Made by a program: the position numbers and the translations under genes | Assembly (NCBI RefSeq): GCF_000423025.1 | Contig: NZ_AUHE01000011.1 | Location: 62,001 to 126,000, forward strand | Direction: 5' to 3' | DNA length: 64,000 nt | From: Gordonia shandongensis DSM 45094 | GTDB lineage: Bacteria > Actinomycetota > Actinomycetes > Mycobacteriales > Mycobacteriaceae | Shown: piece by piece, positions 49,146-63,658 of the stretch | How the letters are laid out: each line of letters begins with the position of its first letter | Numbering within the stretch: the first letter of the stretch is position 1 | Notes under the pieces: generated by a model | Told to the model about the DNA's origin: nothing | The model's input: the letters and a program-made list of their open reading frames with translations, nothing else | Database searches by the model: none

Positions 49146-49538
49146 TCAGCCGGTGACCGGGCCGGTGGACTTCTCTCCGGGGCCGGCGCCCGGCTCGTCG
49201 GGGAACGCCGACGCCTCGCGGAACGCGAGCTGCAGGGCCTTGAGCCCGTCGAGGATCGGCTTGCGGTGCAGACCGAGGTCGGGTGAGGCCGCCATCACGA
49301 GACCGGCGAGCGCATTGATCAGCGACCGAGCCTCCGCGAGATCGCGGTACTCCTCGTCGCCGCCGGCCTCCGGGCCGATCTTCTCCGCGGCCGCGCTCAT
49401 GAGCATGACGATCGAGCGGGTGACCACCTCGACGGCCGGGATCGTGGCGAGTTCTCGGACGTCGTCGCCTCCCGACGATGCGACGTGGACGTTCTCATCG
49501 GACGGGGCGCCGGTCGGCGAATAGGAGTTATCGTTCAC
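49146..49538 (-). CDS. DUF1844 family protein
   Basis: A 130-aa protein. ELATIPAVEVVTRSIVMLMSAAAEKIG and the DLAEARSLINALAGLVMAA stretch are characteristic of DUF1844, a family of unknown function that often lies divergent from infC in actinobacteria. The N-terminal 40 residues are polar and the C-terminus (PGAGPGEKSTGPVTG) disordered. The GTG at 49538 is the best start. It lacks a ribosome site. Confidence 0.82.
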   Translation of the reverse strand: MNDNSYSPTGAPSDENVHVASSGGDDVRELATIPAVEVVTRSIVMLMSAAAEKIGPEAGGDEEYRDLAEARSLINALAGLVMAASPDLGLHRKPILDGLKALQLAFREASAFPDEPGAGPGEKSTGPVTG

Positions 49539-49544
49539 GCCTGT

Positions 49545-49550
49545 TAGACT
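49545..49550 (+). promoter_or_regulatory. -10 box for the infC operon
   Basis: TAGACT would start transcription near 49557, leaving a 5' leader of about 234 bases before infC. The leader has no gene that I can support; it contains small hairpins such as GCCAGC-ACA-GCTGGC near 49743, and might host autoregulation. The DUF1844 start lies seven bases away on the other strand. Confidence 0.4.
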
Positions 49551-49779
49551 TTCACATCGATGACCGCCTCGGCACACGCCGGGGTAGCAAGAGGAACTTC
49601 GAGTCCCACCGTACGACACCGCCTCCGGCGCGTGGTTGTCCGGTTCCGGTCACACCGTCGCGAGTCGGCGGGGCGCCGGCGAGAGATCGCCGAGAGTGTG
49701 CCCGCACGCGACGGTTGTTCGGTCTCGATCCTCCTCGCGCTGCCAGCACAGCTGGCCGGCCATTCGGAACACATTGATC

Positions 49780-49786
49780 GAGGAGG
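49780..49786 (+). promoter_or_regulatory. Ribosome binding site deciding the infC start
   Basis: GAGGAGG lies four bases before the ATC at 49791 and is the strongest Shine-Dalgarno match in this region. No ATG, GTG or TTG follows it at a usable distance in the infC frame, which makes the ATC start the best reading. Confidence 0.75.
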
Positions 49787-49790
49787 CCAC

Positions 49791-50345
<555 letters not shown>

Positions 50346-50431
50346 ACCGACCCCCGTTAGCAGCAGTGGACGGTGACACCGCCCGGATCGGATCCGGGTG
50401 GGGTCGCTGTTCGCCAGAACGAAGGAAAATC

Positions 50432-50626
50432 ATGCCGAAGAGCAAGACCCACAAGGGCACCGCGAAGCGTTTCAAGGTGACCGGCAGCGGGAAGATCCTC
50501 CGCCAGAAGGCCAACCGCCGCCACCTGATGGAGCACAAGTCGTCGCGCCGCACGCGTCGCCTCGACGGTGTGACCGTCGTGAGCGAGAACGACGCTCCGC
50601 GCATCAAGCGCCTGCTGAACCGCTGA
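50432..50626 (+). CDS. rpmI: 50S ribosomal protein L35 (RpmI)
   Basis: A 64-aa basic protein, [20 protein letters not shown] at the start and the [16 protein letters not shown] core. GAAGGA precedes the ATG. The longer open frame from 50366 is not supported. It lies between infC and rplT as in most bacteria. Confidence 0.97.
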   Translation: MPKSKTHKGTAKRFKVTGSGKILRQKANRRHLMEHKSSRRTRRLDGVTVVSENDAPRIKRLLNR

Positions 50627-50660
50627 TCTCCCGCACCGATTTCGAGAAGGACTAAGACTC

Positions 50661-51041
50661 ATGGCACGTGTGAAAAGGGCTGTCAACGCCCAGAAGAAGC
50701 GCCGCTCCATCCTGGAGGCTTCGAAGGGCTACCGCGGGCAGCGTTCGCGCCTCTACCGCAAGGCCAAGGAGCAGCAGCTCCACTCGATGACCTACTCCTA
50801 CCGGGACCGTCGCGCACGCAAGGGCGACTTCCGGAAGCTGTGGATCACCCGCATCAACGCCGCGGCGCGTGCGAACGACATCACGTACAACCGCTTCATC
50901 CAGGGCCTCAAGCTCGCGGGTGTGGAGGTCGATCGCAAGGTGCTCGCCGATCTCGCGGTGACCGATCCGGCCGCGTTCACCGGCCTGGTCGAGGTCGCTC
51001 GGAAGGCGCTGCCGACGGACGTCAACGCTCCGGCGGCCTGA
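50661..51041 (+). CDS. rplT: 50S ribosomal protein L20 (RplT)
   Basis: A 126-aa L20 protein needed early in 50S assembly; in several bacteria it also represses the infC operon. [15 protein letters not shown] at the start and [23 protein letters not shown] are conserved. GAGAAGGA lies upstream of the ATG. It is last of the operon's ribosomal genes. Confidence 0.97.
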   Translation: MARVKRAVNAQKKRRSILEASKGYRGQRSRLYRKAKEQQLHSMTYSYRDRRARKGDFRKLWITRINAAARANDITYNRFIQGLKLAGVEVDRKVLADLAVTDPAAFTGLVEVARKALPTDVNAPAA

Positions 51042-51060
51042 CCTGCGCGATCGGGTAACA

Positions 51061-51894
51061 GTGACTGACTCACGACCCGCGACGGACGTTCTCACAGAAC
51101 GGTCGTCGCGGGTCGTTGCTGTGGCGAAGCTGCACCGTGCCGCGGTTCGTCGCGACGAGAAGCAGTTCCTCGCCGAAGGCGCCAACGCCGTCGATGCGGC
51201 GCTGGCCACCGGTCGTGCCCGCAGGCTGCTGGTTCGGGACGGCGACTCCGATCGCCACGGAGCTCTGCTCGGGCGCGCCGAGGAGGCTGGGATCCCGGTC
51301 CTCCGCGTGACGGCGCGGGCGGCCGACAAACTGTCCGAGACGACGACGCCGCCGGGAGTCTTCGCGGTGTGCGACCTGCTGACGGTCCGACTCGCCGATG
51401 TGCTGGCGGCGCGGCCGCGACTGCTCGTCGTCGCGGTGGAGCCGCGCGAACCTGGGAATGTGGGAACCCTGATCCGGTGTGCCGACGCGATGGGGGCCGA
51501 CGCGGTGATCCTGCTCGGCGACTCGGTGGATCCGCACAACGGCAAGGCGGTACGGGCGAGCGCCGGCAGCGTCTTTCACATCCCCGTGGTCCGGTCGGCG
51601 GAGGTCGCCTCCGGCCTCGACCTGATCGGCGAGGCGGGGATCTCGACACTGGCGACGACGATGGACGGTGAGGTCGGCCTCGACGATGCGGACGACGTGC
51701 TCGGTGAGCCGCATGCCTGGCTGTTCGGCAATGAGGCGCACGGGCTGCCCGGCGACGTGGTGCGCGACGCCGTGCGGCGGATCCGCATCCCCCTGCGGGG
51801 GCGGGCGGAGAGCTTGAATCTCGCTGCGGCCAGTGCCATCTGCCTGTATGCGAGCGCCCGGGTACAGGCGACACGGGACGGGCGGCCGGGGTGA
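51061..51894 (+). CDS. SpoU-family (SPOUT) rRNA methyltransferase
   Basis: A 277-aa TrmH/SpoU-type 2'-O-ribose methyltransferase. Trefoil-knot motifs VVAVEPREPGNVGTLIRCADAMG, LFGNEAHGLPG and IRIPLRGRAESLNLAAASAI are clear. The position after rplT corresponds to the gene annotated tsnR in M. tuberculosis. The exact rRNA site is unknown. GTG 51061 follows rplT by 19 bases. The stop overlaps the next GTG. Confidence 0.92.
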   Translation: MTDSRPATDVLTERSSRVVAVAKLHRAAVRRDEKQFLAEGANAVDAALATGRARRLLVRDGDSDRHGALLGRAEEAGIPVLRVTARAADKLSETTTPPGVFAVCDLLTVRLADVLAARPRLLVVAVEPREPGNVGTLIRCADAMGADAVILLGDSVDPHNGKAVRASAGSVFHIPVVRSAEVASGLDLIGEAGISTLATTMDGEVGLDDADDVLGEPHAWLFGNEAHGLPGDVVRDAVRRIRIPLRGRAESLNLAAASAICLYASARVQATRDGRPG

Positions 51895-52238
51895 GCGCCC
51901 ATCTGCTGTTCAGTTACGGCACCCTGCGGGACCCGGCGGTACAGCGGGGCGTCTTCGGTCGCAGCGTGCCGACCGTCGCCGATTCGCTTCCCGGGTTCCG
52001 AGTCGATGAGCTGACGATCACCGATCCGGCGGTGATCGCGTTGAGCGGGACCGACACCCATCTGGTGCTCCGGCCGGATCCGCGTGCCGATCCGGTGCCG
52101 GGGGTGCGCCTCGAGGTCGACGACGCGGGATTGTCGGCCGCTGACGATTACGAGGTGGACGATTATCGACGGGTCCGCGTCACGTTGACGTCGGGACTGC
52201 GGGCGTGGGTGTATCTCGCAGCCGAACCCACCGACTAG
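51891..52238 (+). CDS. Gamma-glutamylcyclotransferase-fold (AIG2-like) protein
   Basis: A 115-aa protein with the GGCT signature FSYGTLRDPAVQ at the N-terminus, DDAGLSAADDYEVDDYRRVRV (with the likely acid of the active site in DDYE) and VYLAAEP at the end. It may act on gamma-glutamyl amines or be a salvage enzyme; substrate unknown. The GTG overlaps the methyltransferase stop. Confidence 0.85.
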   Translation: MSAHLLFSYGTLRDPAVQRGVFGRSVPTVADSLPGFRVDELTITDPAVIALSGTDTHLVLRPDPRADPVPGVRLEVDDAGLSAADDYEVDDYRRVRVTLTSGLRAWVYLAAEPTD

Positions 52239-52239
52239 G

Positions 52240-52258
52240 CCAGGCATGGCTTACCTTA
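52240..52258. promoter_or_regulatory. IdeR/DtxR-like iron box
   Basis: CCAGGCATGGCTTACCTTA matches the 19-bp DtxR/IdeR consensus (TWAGGTWAGSCTWACCTWA) at 15 of 19 positions by my count, with the right half perfect. It lies two bases after the preceding stop codon and about 60 bases before the ABC ATPase gene, overlapping the expected -35 region. Iron-dependent repression is inferred. Confidence 0.65.
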
Positions 52259-52267
52259 CTTAGGGGT

Positions 52268-52273
52268 TATCAT
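52268..52273 (+). promoter_or_regulatory. -10 box for the ABC ATPase gene
   Basis: TATCAT is ten bases downstream of the iron box and would start transcription near 52280, 39 bases before the GTG. It fits a promoter blocked by IdeR when iron is plentiful. Confidence 0.5.
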
Positions 52274-52318
52274 TCTTTCGGCGGTGCCGCAGCGGCCCCC
52301 GGGAGGTGAGGAGACCCC

Positions 52319-53137
52319 GTGACGACGATCCACCGAGCAGTGCATCCCGCACGGCTGCGTGCGGCCGACCTGACGGTGGGATACGACGGGTTCACCGTGC
52401 TCGACGGGCTCGACCTGGACGTGCTGACGGGGCGGGTGACCACCATCGTCGGTCCCAACGGGTGCGGCAAGTCGACGTTGCTGAAAGCGCTCGCCCGACT
52501 GCTTCGTCCGACCGGCGGGACCGTGCTGCTCGACGGTGCGGACATCGCATCGCGCAAACCCAAGGACGTGGCACGGACGCTCGGGCTGCTGCCGCAGGCG
52601 CCGACGGCTCCCGACGGTCTCACCGTGGCCGACCTCGTCGCCCGCGGACGTCATCCGCATCAGAGCTGGTATCGGCAGTTCTCGGGCGCCGACGACGAGG
52701 CGGTGAGGTCGGCGATGGACCTGACCGCGACCCGCGATCTGGCCGATCGGCCCGTCGACTCGCTCTCCGGCGGTCAACGGCAGCGGGTCTGGATCGCGAT
52801 GACCCTCGCCCAGGAGACCGACCTGATCCTGCTCGACGAGCCGACGACCTATCTCGATCTGGCGCACGCGGTCGACGTGCTCGACCTCGTCGACGACCTG
52901 AGCCGCGAGCACGGGAAGACCGTGGTCATGGTCCTCCACGATCTCAACCTCGCCGCACGCTACAGCGATTCGATGGTCGTCATGGCCGCCGGCGGGATCG
53001 TCGCCGAAGGGGCGCCGGCCGACATCATGACGCCCGACCTGCTGAGCGAGGCGTTCGGACTGTCGGCGACGGTGGTCGACGATCCCGTCGGAGGCGCCCC
53101 GATGGTGGTGCCGATCGGTCGGTGCCGCCGGCGGTGA
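52319..53137 (+). CDS. Iron-siderophore-type ABC transporter ATP-binding protein (FecE/FhuC-like)
   Basis: A 272-aa ATPase. Walker A GPNGCGKSTLLKALARLL, Q-loop LGLLPQAPTAPDGLTV, the VARGRHPHQSW motif typical of FecE/FepC/BtuD importers, signature LSGGQRQRVWIAMTLAQ, Walker B LILLDEPTTYLDL and H-loop MVLHDLNLAARYSD. No permease or binding protein lies nearby, so it must serve components encoded elsewhere. The GTG has GGGAGGTGAGGAG. The upstream iron box supports a siderophore role. Confidence 0.92.
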   Translation: MTTIHRAVHPARLRAADLTVGYDGFTVLDGLDLDVLTGRVTTIVGPNGCGKSTLLKALARLLRPTGGTVLLDGADIASRKPKDVARTLGLLPQAPTAPDGLTVADLVARGRHPHQSWYRQFSGADDEAVRSAMDLTATRDLADRPVDSLSGGQRQRVWIAMTLAQETDLILLDEPTTYLDLAHAVDVLDLVDDLSREHGKTVVMVLHDLNLAARYSDSMVVMAAGGIVAEGAPADIMTPDLLSEAFGLSATVVDDPVGGAPMVVPIGRCRRR

Positions 53138-53140
53138 CCG

Positions 53141-55435
53141 TCAGATCTTCACCTTCAACGGCGTCGTCTGCTTCGTTTCGTCGGCGGCGGGATTGCCGAT
53201 CTCGCCTTGGCTCGACGAGCCCCAGCAGTAGATCTCCTGATCGTCGCCGACCTGGGCGCAGGTGGTGCTCGACCCCGTGGTCACAACGCGAACGTCGGAG
53301 AGGTCGGACACCCGGGTCGGGTCCTTCACCGCGTCGTCCGAAGTGGTGCCGTTCCCGATCTGCCCGAACCGATTATTGCCCCAGCAGGAGAGCTCGCCGT
53401 CGCTGATCGCGCAGGTGGTGCCGACGTTGATCGCGACGAGGTCGGCATTCGTGACGCCGGAGACCGCGACCGGAACGGTCCGTGAGCTCTGGCTGTTGCC
53501 GGGCTCGGCGCCCCAGCAGTACACGGTGCCGTCGGCCGTCGCACAGGCGCTCACGTACAGGGTGTCGGAGGAGAGCACGAGTCCCAGGGACACCGATGTC
53601 ACCGACGACAGGTTCTTGACCTTGGTGGGCTTGTTGCGCTGGGCCTTCGTGCCGTCTCCGATCTGACCGGACCCGTTCGATCCCCAGCAGAACAGTTCGC
53701 CGTCGCCGGTGATCGCGCAGAAGTTGGCGCCGCCCGATTCGAGGGTGCGGACGTCCTGGAGGTCGAGCTTCGCCGGCGACGTGACCTGCCTCTCGGTGGT
53801 TCCGGTGCCGATCTGCCCGTTGCCGCCCGAACCCCAGCAGTAGACCTCCCGGTCGACGGTGAGTGCACAGGTCGACGCGTTGTCGGTGGCGATCCCGGTG
53901 ACCTTCGGCAGTCCCGGCACCTTGATCGGCTTCGGCTGCGTCGAGGTGGTGCCGTCGCCGATCTGCCCGTAGTGATTGGCGCCCCAGCAGTAGGCGTCGC
54001 CGTCGGCGACGGCGCAGGTTGTGCTCTGGTAGTTCCGTTCGGTGTCGCGGTAGCCGCCGACCGACACCGCCGTGACGTCGTTGAGCCCCGGCACGGTCAT
54101 CGGAGTGTTCCGCGATTCGGTGGTCCCGTCGCCGAGCTGACTGCTCTGGTTGGCGCCCCAGCAATGCAGGGTGCCGTCGTTGACGGCGCACGTGGTGCTG
54201 AACGCTGTGGCCACCTGCATGTTGGGGTGGGTGTCGAGGACGGGTTCGGCATCACCGCGCGGCCACCACAGCGGCGACGTCCCGGCGACCGCCACGATGG
54301 CGACGACGGCGGCGGCCAGCGCGATCCACAGGCCCTTCCGGCTCTTCTTCGCCGGCGGCGGACCACCCGGTGCGCCCCACGCCGTCTGCGGCGGGCCGAA
54401 TCCGGGAGGCGGCGGCGTGCCGAATCCCGGCTGGCTCGTGAAACCCGGCTGGCTCGTGAAACCCGGCTGGCTCGTGAATCCGGGTTGGCTCGTGGAGCCC
54501 GGGGCAGGGGTGCCGGTCGGCGGGCCGAATCCCGGCGCCGGCGTCGGTGCGGGTGTGTGGCCGGCCATCATCGGCGGAGGGGTCGGCGCCACAGCGGTCG
54601 CGGTGCCGGCCTGGGTCGAGGAGAATGCGCGGCGCAGCTCCTCGGCGAACGTCGTGCAGTCGGGGAATCGCTCCGCCGGATTCTTGGCCATCGCGCGTGC
54701 CAGTACCGGACCGAGAGGCGCCAGGTCGGGCCGGACCTGGCCGAGGACGGGCGGCGGTGCCTGGATGTGCGCCATCATCAGGGCGGTGGTCGACGGCGCC
54801 TGGAAGGGTGCCGTCCCGGCGAACAGCTGGTAGGCGGTGCATGCCAGTGAGTACTGATCCGAAGCCGGCGAGGCCGTCTGTCCGTTGATGATCTCCGGGG
54901 CCGTGTACGCGGCCGTTCCGACGACCGAGTTGACGGCGGTGAGCTGGGGTGAGTCCGCCAGCTTCGCGATGCCGAAGTCGAGCATGACGGCCCGGTCGAA
55001 ATCGCCCCTGTCGTTCCGAGTGGCGACGATGTTCGCGGGTTTGATGTCGCGGTGCACCACGCCGCGGGCGTGGGCGTAGTCGAGGCCGGAGGCCACCTGG
55101 GCGATGGCGGCGACCGCATCCCCCGGTGTCAGCGTCGTCGACGACAGGTCGGGGCCCTGGACGTACGACATCGTGAACCAGGGGAGTTCGCCGTCGACTC
55201 CGTAGCCGTGCACGGTGATGATGCTTGGGTGGTCGAGCGATGCCGCCGTGCGGGCCTCGTTGGCGAAGCGCTGATGGAAGTCGTCGTTGGAGGCGCCCCC
55301 GACGGAGATGACCTTCATGGCCTCGCGTCGTTGAAGCTGCTCGTTCTCGACGACGTACACGTCGCCCATCCCGCCGGAGCCGAGCACCGACACGACGCGG
55401 TAACCGGCGATCCGACTTCCAGGTTCAACTGGCAT
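53141..55435 (-). CDS. Transmembrane Ser/Thr protein kinase with RCC1-repeat ectodomain
   Basis: A 764-aa PknB-type kinase. The kinase domain (residues 12-270) has the Gly loop GSGGMGDVY, Lys41, the catalytic HRDIKPAN (Asp130), DFG at 153-155 and GTAAYTAPE. A Pro/Gly-rich linker (275-365) has four TSQPGF repeats. A helix at about 369-392 is followed by an ectodomain (405-764) of seven RCC1-like repeats with CxWG...QxGDGT; each repeat has two cysteines about nine residues apart. Seven repeats are enough for a closed beta-propeller. GGGAGGAG precedes the ATG. Ligand and targets unknown. Confidence 0.93.
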   Translation of the reverse strand: MPVEPGSRIAGYRVVSVLGSGGMGDVYVVENEQLQRREAMKVISVGGASNDDFHQRFANEARTAASLDHPSIITVHGYGVDGELPWFTMSYVQGPDLSSTTLTPGDAVAAIAQVASGLDYAHARGVVHRDIKPANIVATRNDRGDFDRAVMLDFGIAKLADSPQLTAVNSVVGTAAYTAPEIINGQTASPASDQYSLACTAYQLFAGTAPFQAPSTTALMMAHIQAPPPVLGQVRPDLAPLGPVLARAMAKNPAERFPDCTTFAEELRRAFSSTQAGTATAVAPTPPPMMAGHTPAPTPAPGFGPPTGTPAPGSTSQPGFTSQPGFTSQPGFTSQPGFGTPPPPGFGPPQTAWGAPGGPPPAKKSRKGLWIALAAAVVAIVAVAGTSPLWWPRGDAEPVLDTHPNMQVATAFSTTCAVNDGTLHCWGANQSSQLGDGTTESRNTPMTVPGLNDVTAVSVGGYRDTERNYQSTTCAVADGDAYCWGANHYGQIGDGTTSTQPKPIKVPGLPKVTGIATDNASTCALTVDREVYCWGSGGNGQIGTGTTERQVTSPAKLDLQDVRTLESGGANFCAITGDGELFCWGSNGSGQIGDGTKAQRNKPTKVKNLSSVTSVSLGLVLSSDTLYVSACATADGTVYCWGAEPGNSQSSRTVPVAVSGVTNADLVAINVGTTCAISDGELSCWGNNRFGQIGNGTTSDDAVKDPTRVSDLSDVRVVTTGSSTTCAQVGDDQEIYCWGSSSQGEIGNPAADETKQTTPLKVKI
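54422..54493 (-). repeat. Four 18-bp repeats coding TSQPGF in the kinase linker
   Basis: Four 18-bp units encode TSQPGF in the juxtamembrane linker; units are nearly identical. The linker lies on the cytoplasmic side between kinase and membrane. Confidence 0.88.
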
Positions 55436-55607
55436 GGCGTGAAACTCCTCCCGAGGCCGGCGGACGGATTGCGGCCGACTGTCGCGGGGATGACGTTATC
55501 GCAGGGAATGCGCATTTCGTGGGATCGGGGTCGGCTCCGCGAACGACCCCGGGCATCGGACGAACCGGTCGATCGGGCCTGACCGAGGCGCATGCCCACT
55601 GGTCGAT

Positions 55608-55613
55608 TAACCT
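55608..55613 (+). promoter_or_regulatory. Possible -10 box for pheST
   Basis: TAACCT (TANNNT) would give a start near 55620 and a leader of about 40 bases carrying GAGGAG before the pheS GTG. The leader is too short for a T-box or a phenylalanine attenuator. The 225-base divergent gap to the kinase gene shows no other feature. Confidence 0.4.
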
Positions 55614-55645
55614 GGACAGCGTTGTTGCACACCCCCGACTCATGA

Positions 55646-56713
<1,068 letters not shown>

Positions 56714-56771
56714 CCGCCGCCCGACGACCACGCTCGAAGAATCCCGCCTCACGAAAGTAGTTGGTGAACAA

Positions 56772-59260
56772 GTGCGCCTCCCACAGTCCTGGTTGACCGA
56801 AGTCCTGCGTGCCGGAACCCCGGAGTGGACGGCGTCGACCGCGGAGATCGACGCGGGCTTCGTCCGTGTCGGATTCGAGATCGAAGACGTCGAGCCCTTT
56901 CCGGAGACGACGGGCCCGCTGGTGATCGGTCGCGTCGACGAGATCGAGGAACTGACCGAGTTCAAGAAGCCGATCCGGTTCTGTCGGGTGGCGGTGGGCG
57001 AGGATCAGCCGCGCGGGATCGTGTGCGGTGCGCGGAACTTCGTCGAGGGCGATCTCGTGGTCGTCGCGCTGCCCGGAACGGTGCTGCCCGGCGACTTCGA
57101 GATCGCGGCACGCACGACATACGGGCGCACGTCCGACGGGATGATCTGCTCGGTCACCGAACTCGGGATCGGTTCGGACCACTCCGGGATCCTGGTGCTC
57201 GCACCGGGTACCGCCGAGCCCGGCGCCGACGCCCGCGACGTCCTCGGACTGGCCGACACGGCGATCGAGGTCAACGTGACCCCCGACCGCGGCTATGCGT
57301 TCTCGATGCGCGGTCTGGGGCGTGAACTGGCCAGCGCCTTCGCCGTGCCCTTCGTCGACCCCGTCGAGGAGGCCGAGCCCCTCGCGGCGGACGTCGACGG
57401 CGATCCGTGGCCGGTCGCGGTCGACGCCGACAGCGACGGCACCCGGTACACCGCGCGGGTCATCGGCGGGGTCGACGCGACGGCGAGATCGCCGTGGTGG
57501 ATGGCCAAGCGGCTGATGGTCGCGGGCATCCGTCCGATCTCGGCGATCGTCGACGTCACCAACTACGTGATGATCGAACTCGGACAGCCCCTGCACGCCT
57601 TCGACGCCGCCACCGTGACGGGCACGGTCCACGTGCGCGAGGCCCGGCCGGGCGAGACGCTGGAGACCCTCGACGGTGTGGTGCGGACCCTCGACCCCCA
57701 GGACGTGGTGATCGCCGACGACTCCGGTCCCATCGCACTCGCCGGCGTGATGGGCGGCGCCGCCACCGAGGTCACCGACCAGACCACGGAGGTCCTCCTC
57801 GAAGCGGCGACCTTCGACCCGGTGCGGGTGTTCCGGACGGGTAAGAGGCACAAGCTGAGCTCCGAGGCCGCCAAACGGTTCGAACGGGTCGTCGACCCGG
57901 AGATCACCGCCGTGGCCTCGGATCGTGCCGCCGCGCTGATCGCACAGATCACCGGCGGTGCGGTCGCCGGACCGCTGTCGGAGGCCCGCGTGGCCGTTCC
58001 CGGTCCCGCGACCATCGAGATCGACGCCGGGCTCCCGGACGCGACGGCCGGTGTGACATACCCGGCGGGGACCACCGCCGCCCGGCTCCGCGAGGTCGGC
58101 GCCACGGTCGAGGACGGGACGCCGCTGCGCGTCACGCCGCCGTCCTGGCGGCCGGATCTGCGGCAGCGCGCAGACCTCGTGGAGGAGGTCCTCCGGCTCG
58201 AAGGTCTGGAGGACATTCCCGCGGTCGTGCCCCGTGCTCCCGGTGGGGCCGGGTTGACCGGCGTGCAGCGTCGGCGCCGGGCGATCGGAGTCACGCTGGC
58301 GACCGACGGCTACGTCGAGGTCCTTCCGTATCCGTTCCTTCCCGCAGGTGTCTTCGACGTCTGGGGTCTGCCGGACGACGACCCGCGCCGGCGGACGGTG
58401 TCGGTCGTCAACCCGCTCGAATCGGACCGACCGGAGCTCAACACCACCCTGCTGCCGGGGCTGATGGAGATGGCCTCGCGCAACATCGCCCGTGGTCGCC
58501 GCGACCTCGCGCTCTACGCGATCGGCCAGGTGGTTCTGGGCGGCACCCAGGGTGCGGCGGTCGAGGCGATCGACGTGACCCGGCGGCCGACGCCGGAGGA
58601 GCAGTCCGCCCTGGACGCGTCGCTGCCGGATCAGCCGGTCCACGTCGGGGTGCTCCTGAGCGGTCTGCGAGAGCCGGCCGGACCGTGGGGCGGCGGCCGG
58701 GCCGCCGACGCCGTCGACGCCTTCGAGGCGGCGCGTCAGATCGGCAGGACGTCGGGGGTCGAACTGGAACTGGTCGCCGACGACCGTCTGCCGTGGCATC
58801 CCGGGCGGTGTGCACGGCTCGTCTGCACGGACGACGCCGGTGCGGAGACGGTGGTCGGCCATGCCGGTGAACTGCACCCCGCGATCCTCGAGCGCGCGGG
58901 GCTGCCGCCGCGGATCTGCGCGGTCGAGATCGACCTCGACGCCCTTCCGGTTCGTCGGAACCTGCCGTCGCCGCGTGTCTCGCCGTTTCCGGCCGTCCTT
59001 CAGGACGTGAACGTGGTGGTCGGCGCCGAGGTGCCCGCGGAGGATGTCCGCCGGGCACTCGAGGAGGGCGCCGGCGATCTGTTGGAGTCGATCGCCCTGT
59101 TCGACGTGTTCGCCGGTGAGCAGGTCGGGGACGGGCACAAGTCGTTGACGTTCGCCCTCACGTTCCGTGCGCCGGACCGCACCCTCACCGAAGAGGAGGC
59201 CAACGCGGTCAAGATGACGGCGGTGGCGCACGCGGGTGATGTGGTGGGGGCTCGACTGCG

Positions 59261-59264
<4 letters not shown>
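56772..59264 (+). CDS. pheT: Phenylalanyl-tRNA synthetase beta subunit (PheT)
   Basis: Beta subunit (830 aa) with the editing site and tRNA anticodon-binding domain. Domains in order: B1/EMAP-like tRNA-binding ([26 protein letters not shown]), B3/B4 editing, B5 (VTYPAGTTAARLREVGATVEDG), class II core-like domain and the C-terminal FDX-ACB domain (PFPAVLQDVNVVV...SLTFALTFRAPDRTLTEEE). The GTG at 56772 lacks a strong ribosome site. The stop overlaps the next GTG. Confidence 0.96.
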
Positions 59265-62719
<3,455 letters not shown>

Positions 62720-62723
<4 letters not shown>

Positions 62724-63658
62724 CGACCACTCCCGGTGGAACCACCCCGCCCGCGCGGCTCGATCCGCTGCAGAAGGCCGAGATCCTCGCCGAGTCGCTG
62801 CCCGCACTGCAGGCCCTGCACGGTCGGCGCGTCGTGGTGAAGTACGGCGGCAACGCGATGGTCGCCGACGACCTCAAACGCGCCTTCGCCGCCGACATGG
62901 TCCTCCTGCGCGCCTGCGGCATCCATCCCGTCGTGGTGCACGGCGGCGGACCGCAGATCTCGTCGATGCTCGGCCGGCTCGGCCTGGACGGCGAGTTCCG
63001 CGGCGGATTCCGCGTCACCACGCCCGAGGTCATGGACGTGGTCCGGATGGTGCTCTTCGGTCAGGTCGGTCGCGAGCTGGTCGGACTCATCAACGAACAC
63101 GGCCCCTATGCCGTCGGCATCACCGGCGAGGACGCCCACATGTTCACGGCCACCCGCCGGACCGTCCTGGTGGACGGTGAGCCGACCGACATCGGTCTGG
63201 TCGGCGACATCACCTCGGTCACCACATCGACGATCGACGACCTCATCGACGCCGGGCGCGTTCCGGTCGTCTCGACGATCGCGCCCGACGCGGCGGGCCA
63301 GGTGCACAACATCAACGCCGACACCGCGGCCGGTGCCGTCGCATCGGCCCTCGGCGCCGACCGCCTGGTGATGCTGACCGACGTGGAGGGGCTCTACACG
63401 GACTGGCCGGACCGCACATCGCTGGTCTCGGAGATCTCGGCCGACGAGGTCGAGGCCCTGCTGCCGAGCCTCGACGCGGGGATGGTCCCCAAGATGGAGG
63501 CCTGCATGCGCGCCGTCCGCGACGGCGTCGGCACCGCCCACGTCATCGACGGCCGAAGCCCGCACTCGGTGCTCGCCGCGCTGCTCACATCGTCGACCTC
63601 GGGAACCACGATCGTCCCCGGTGGTCCGTCGACCGAATCGAACGGAGACCGGACATGA
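62720..63658 (+). CDS. argB: Acetylglutamate kinase (ArgB)
   Basis: A 312-aa amino-acid kinase phosphorylating N-acetylglutamate, the arginine-inhibited step. [10 protein letters not shown] holds the nucleotide Lys; [29 protein letters not shown] and [32 protein letters not shown] are typical. The N-terminal helix (residues 13-35) is of the hexameric, arginine-sensitive form. The ATG overlaps the argJ stop and its stop overlaps argD. Confidence 0.97.
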
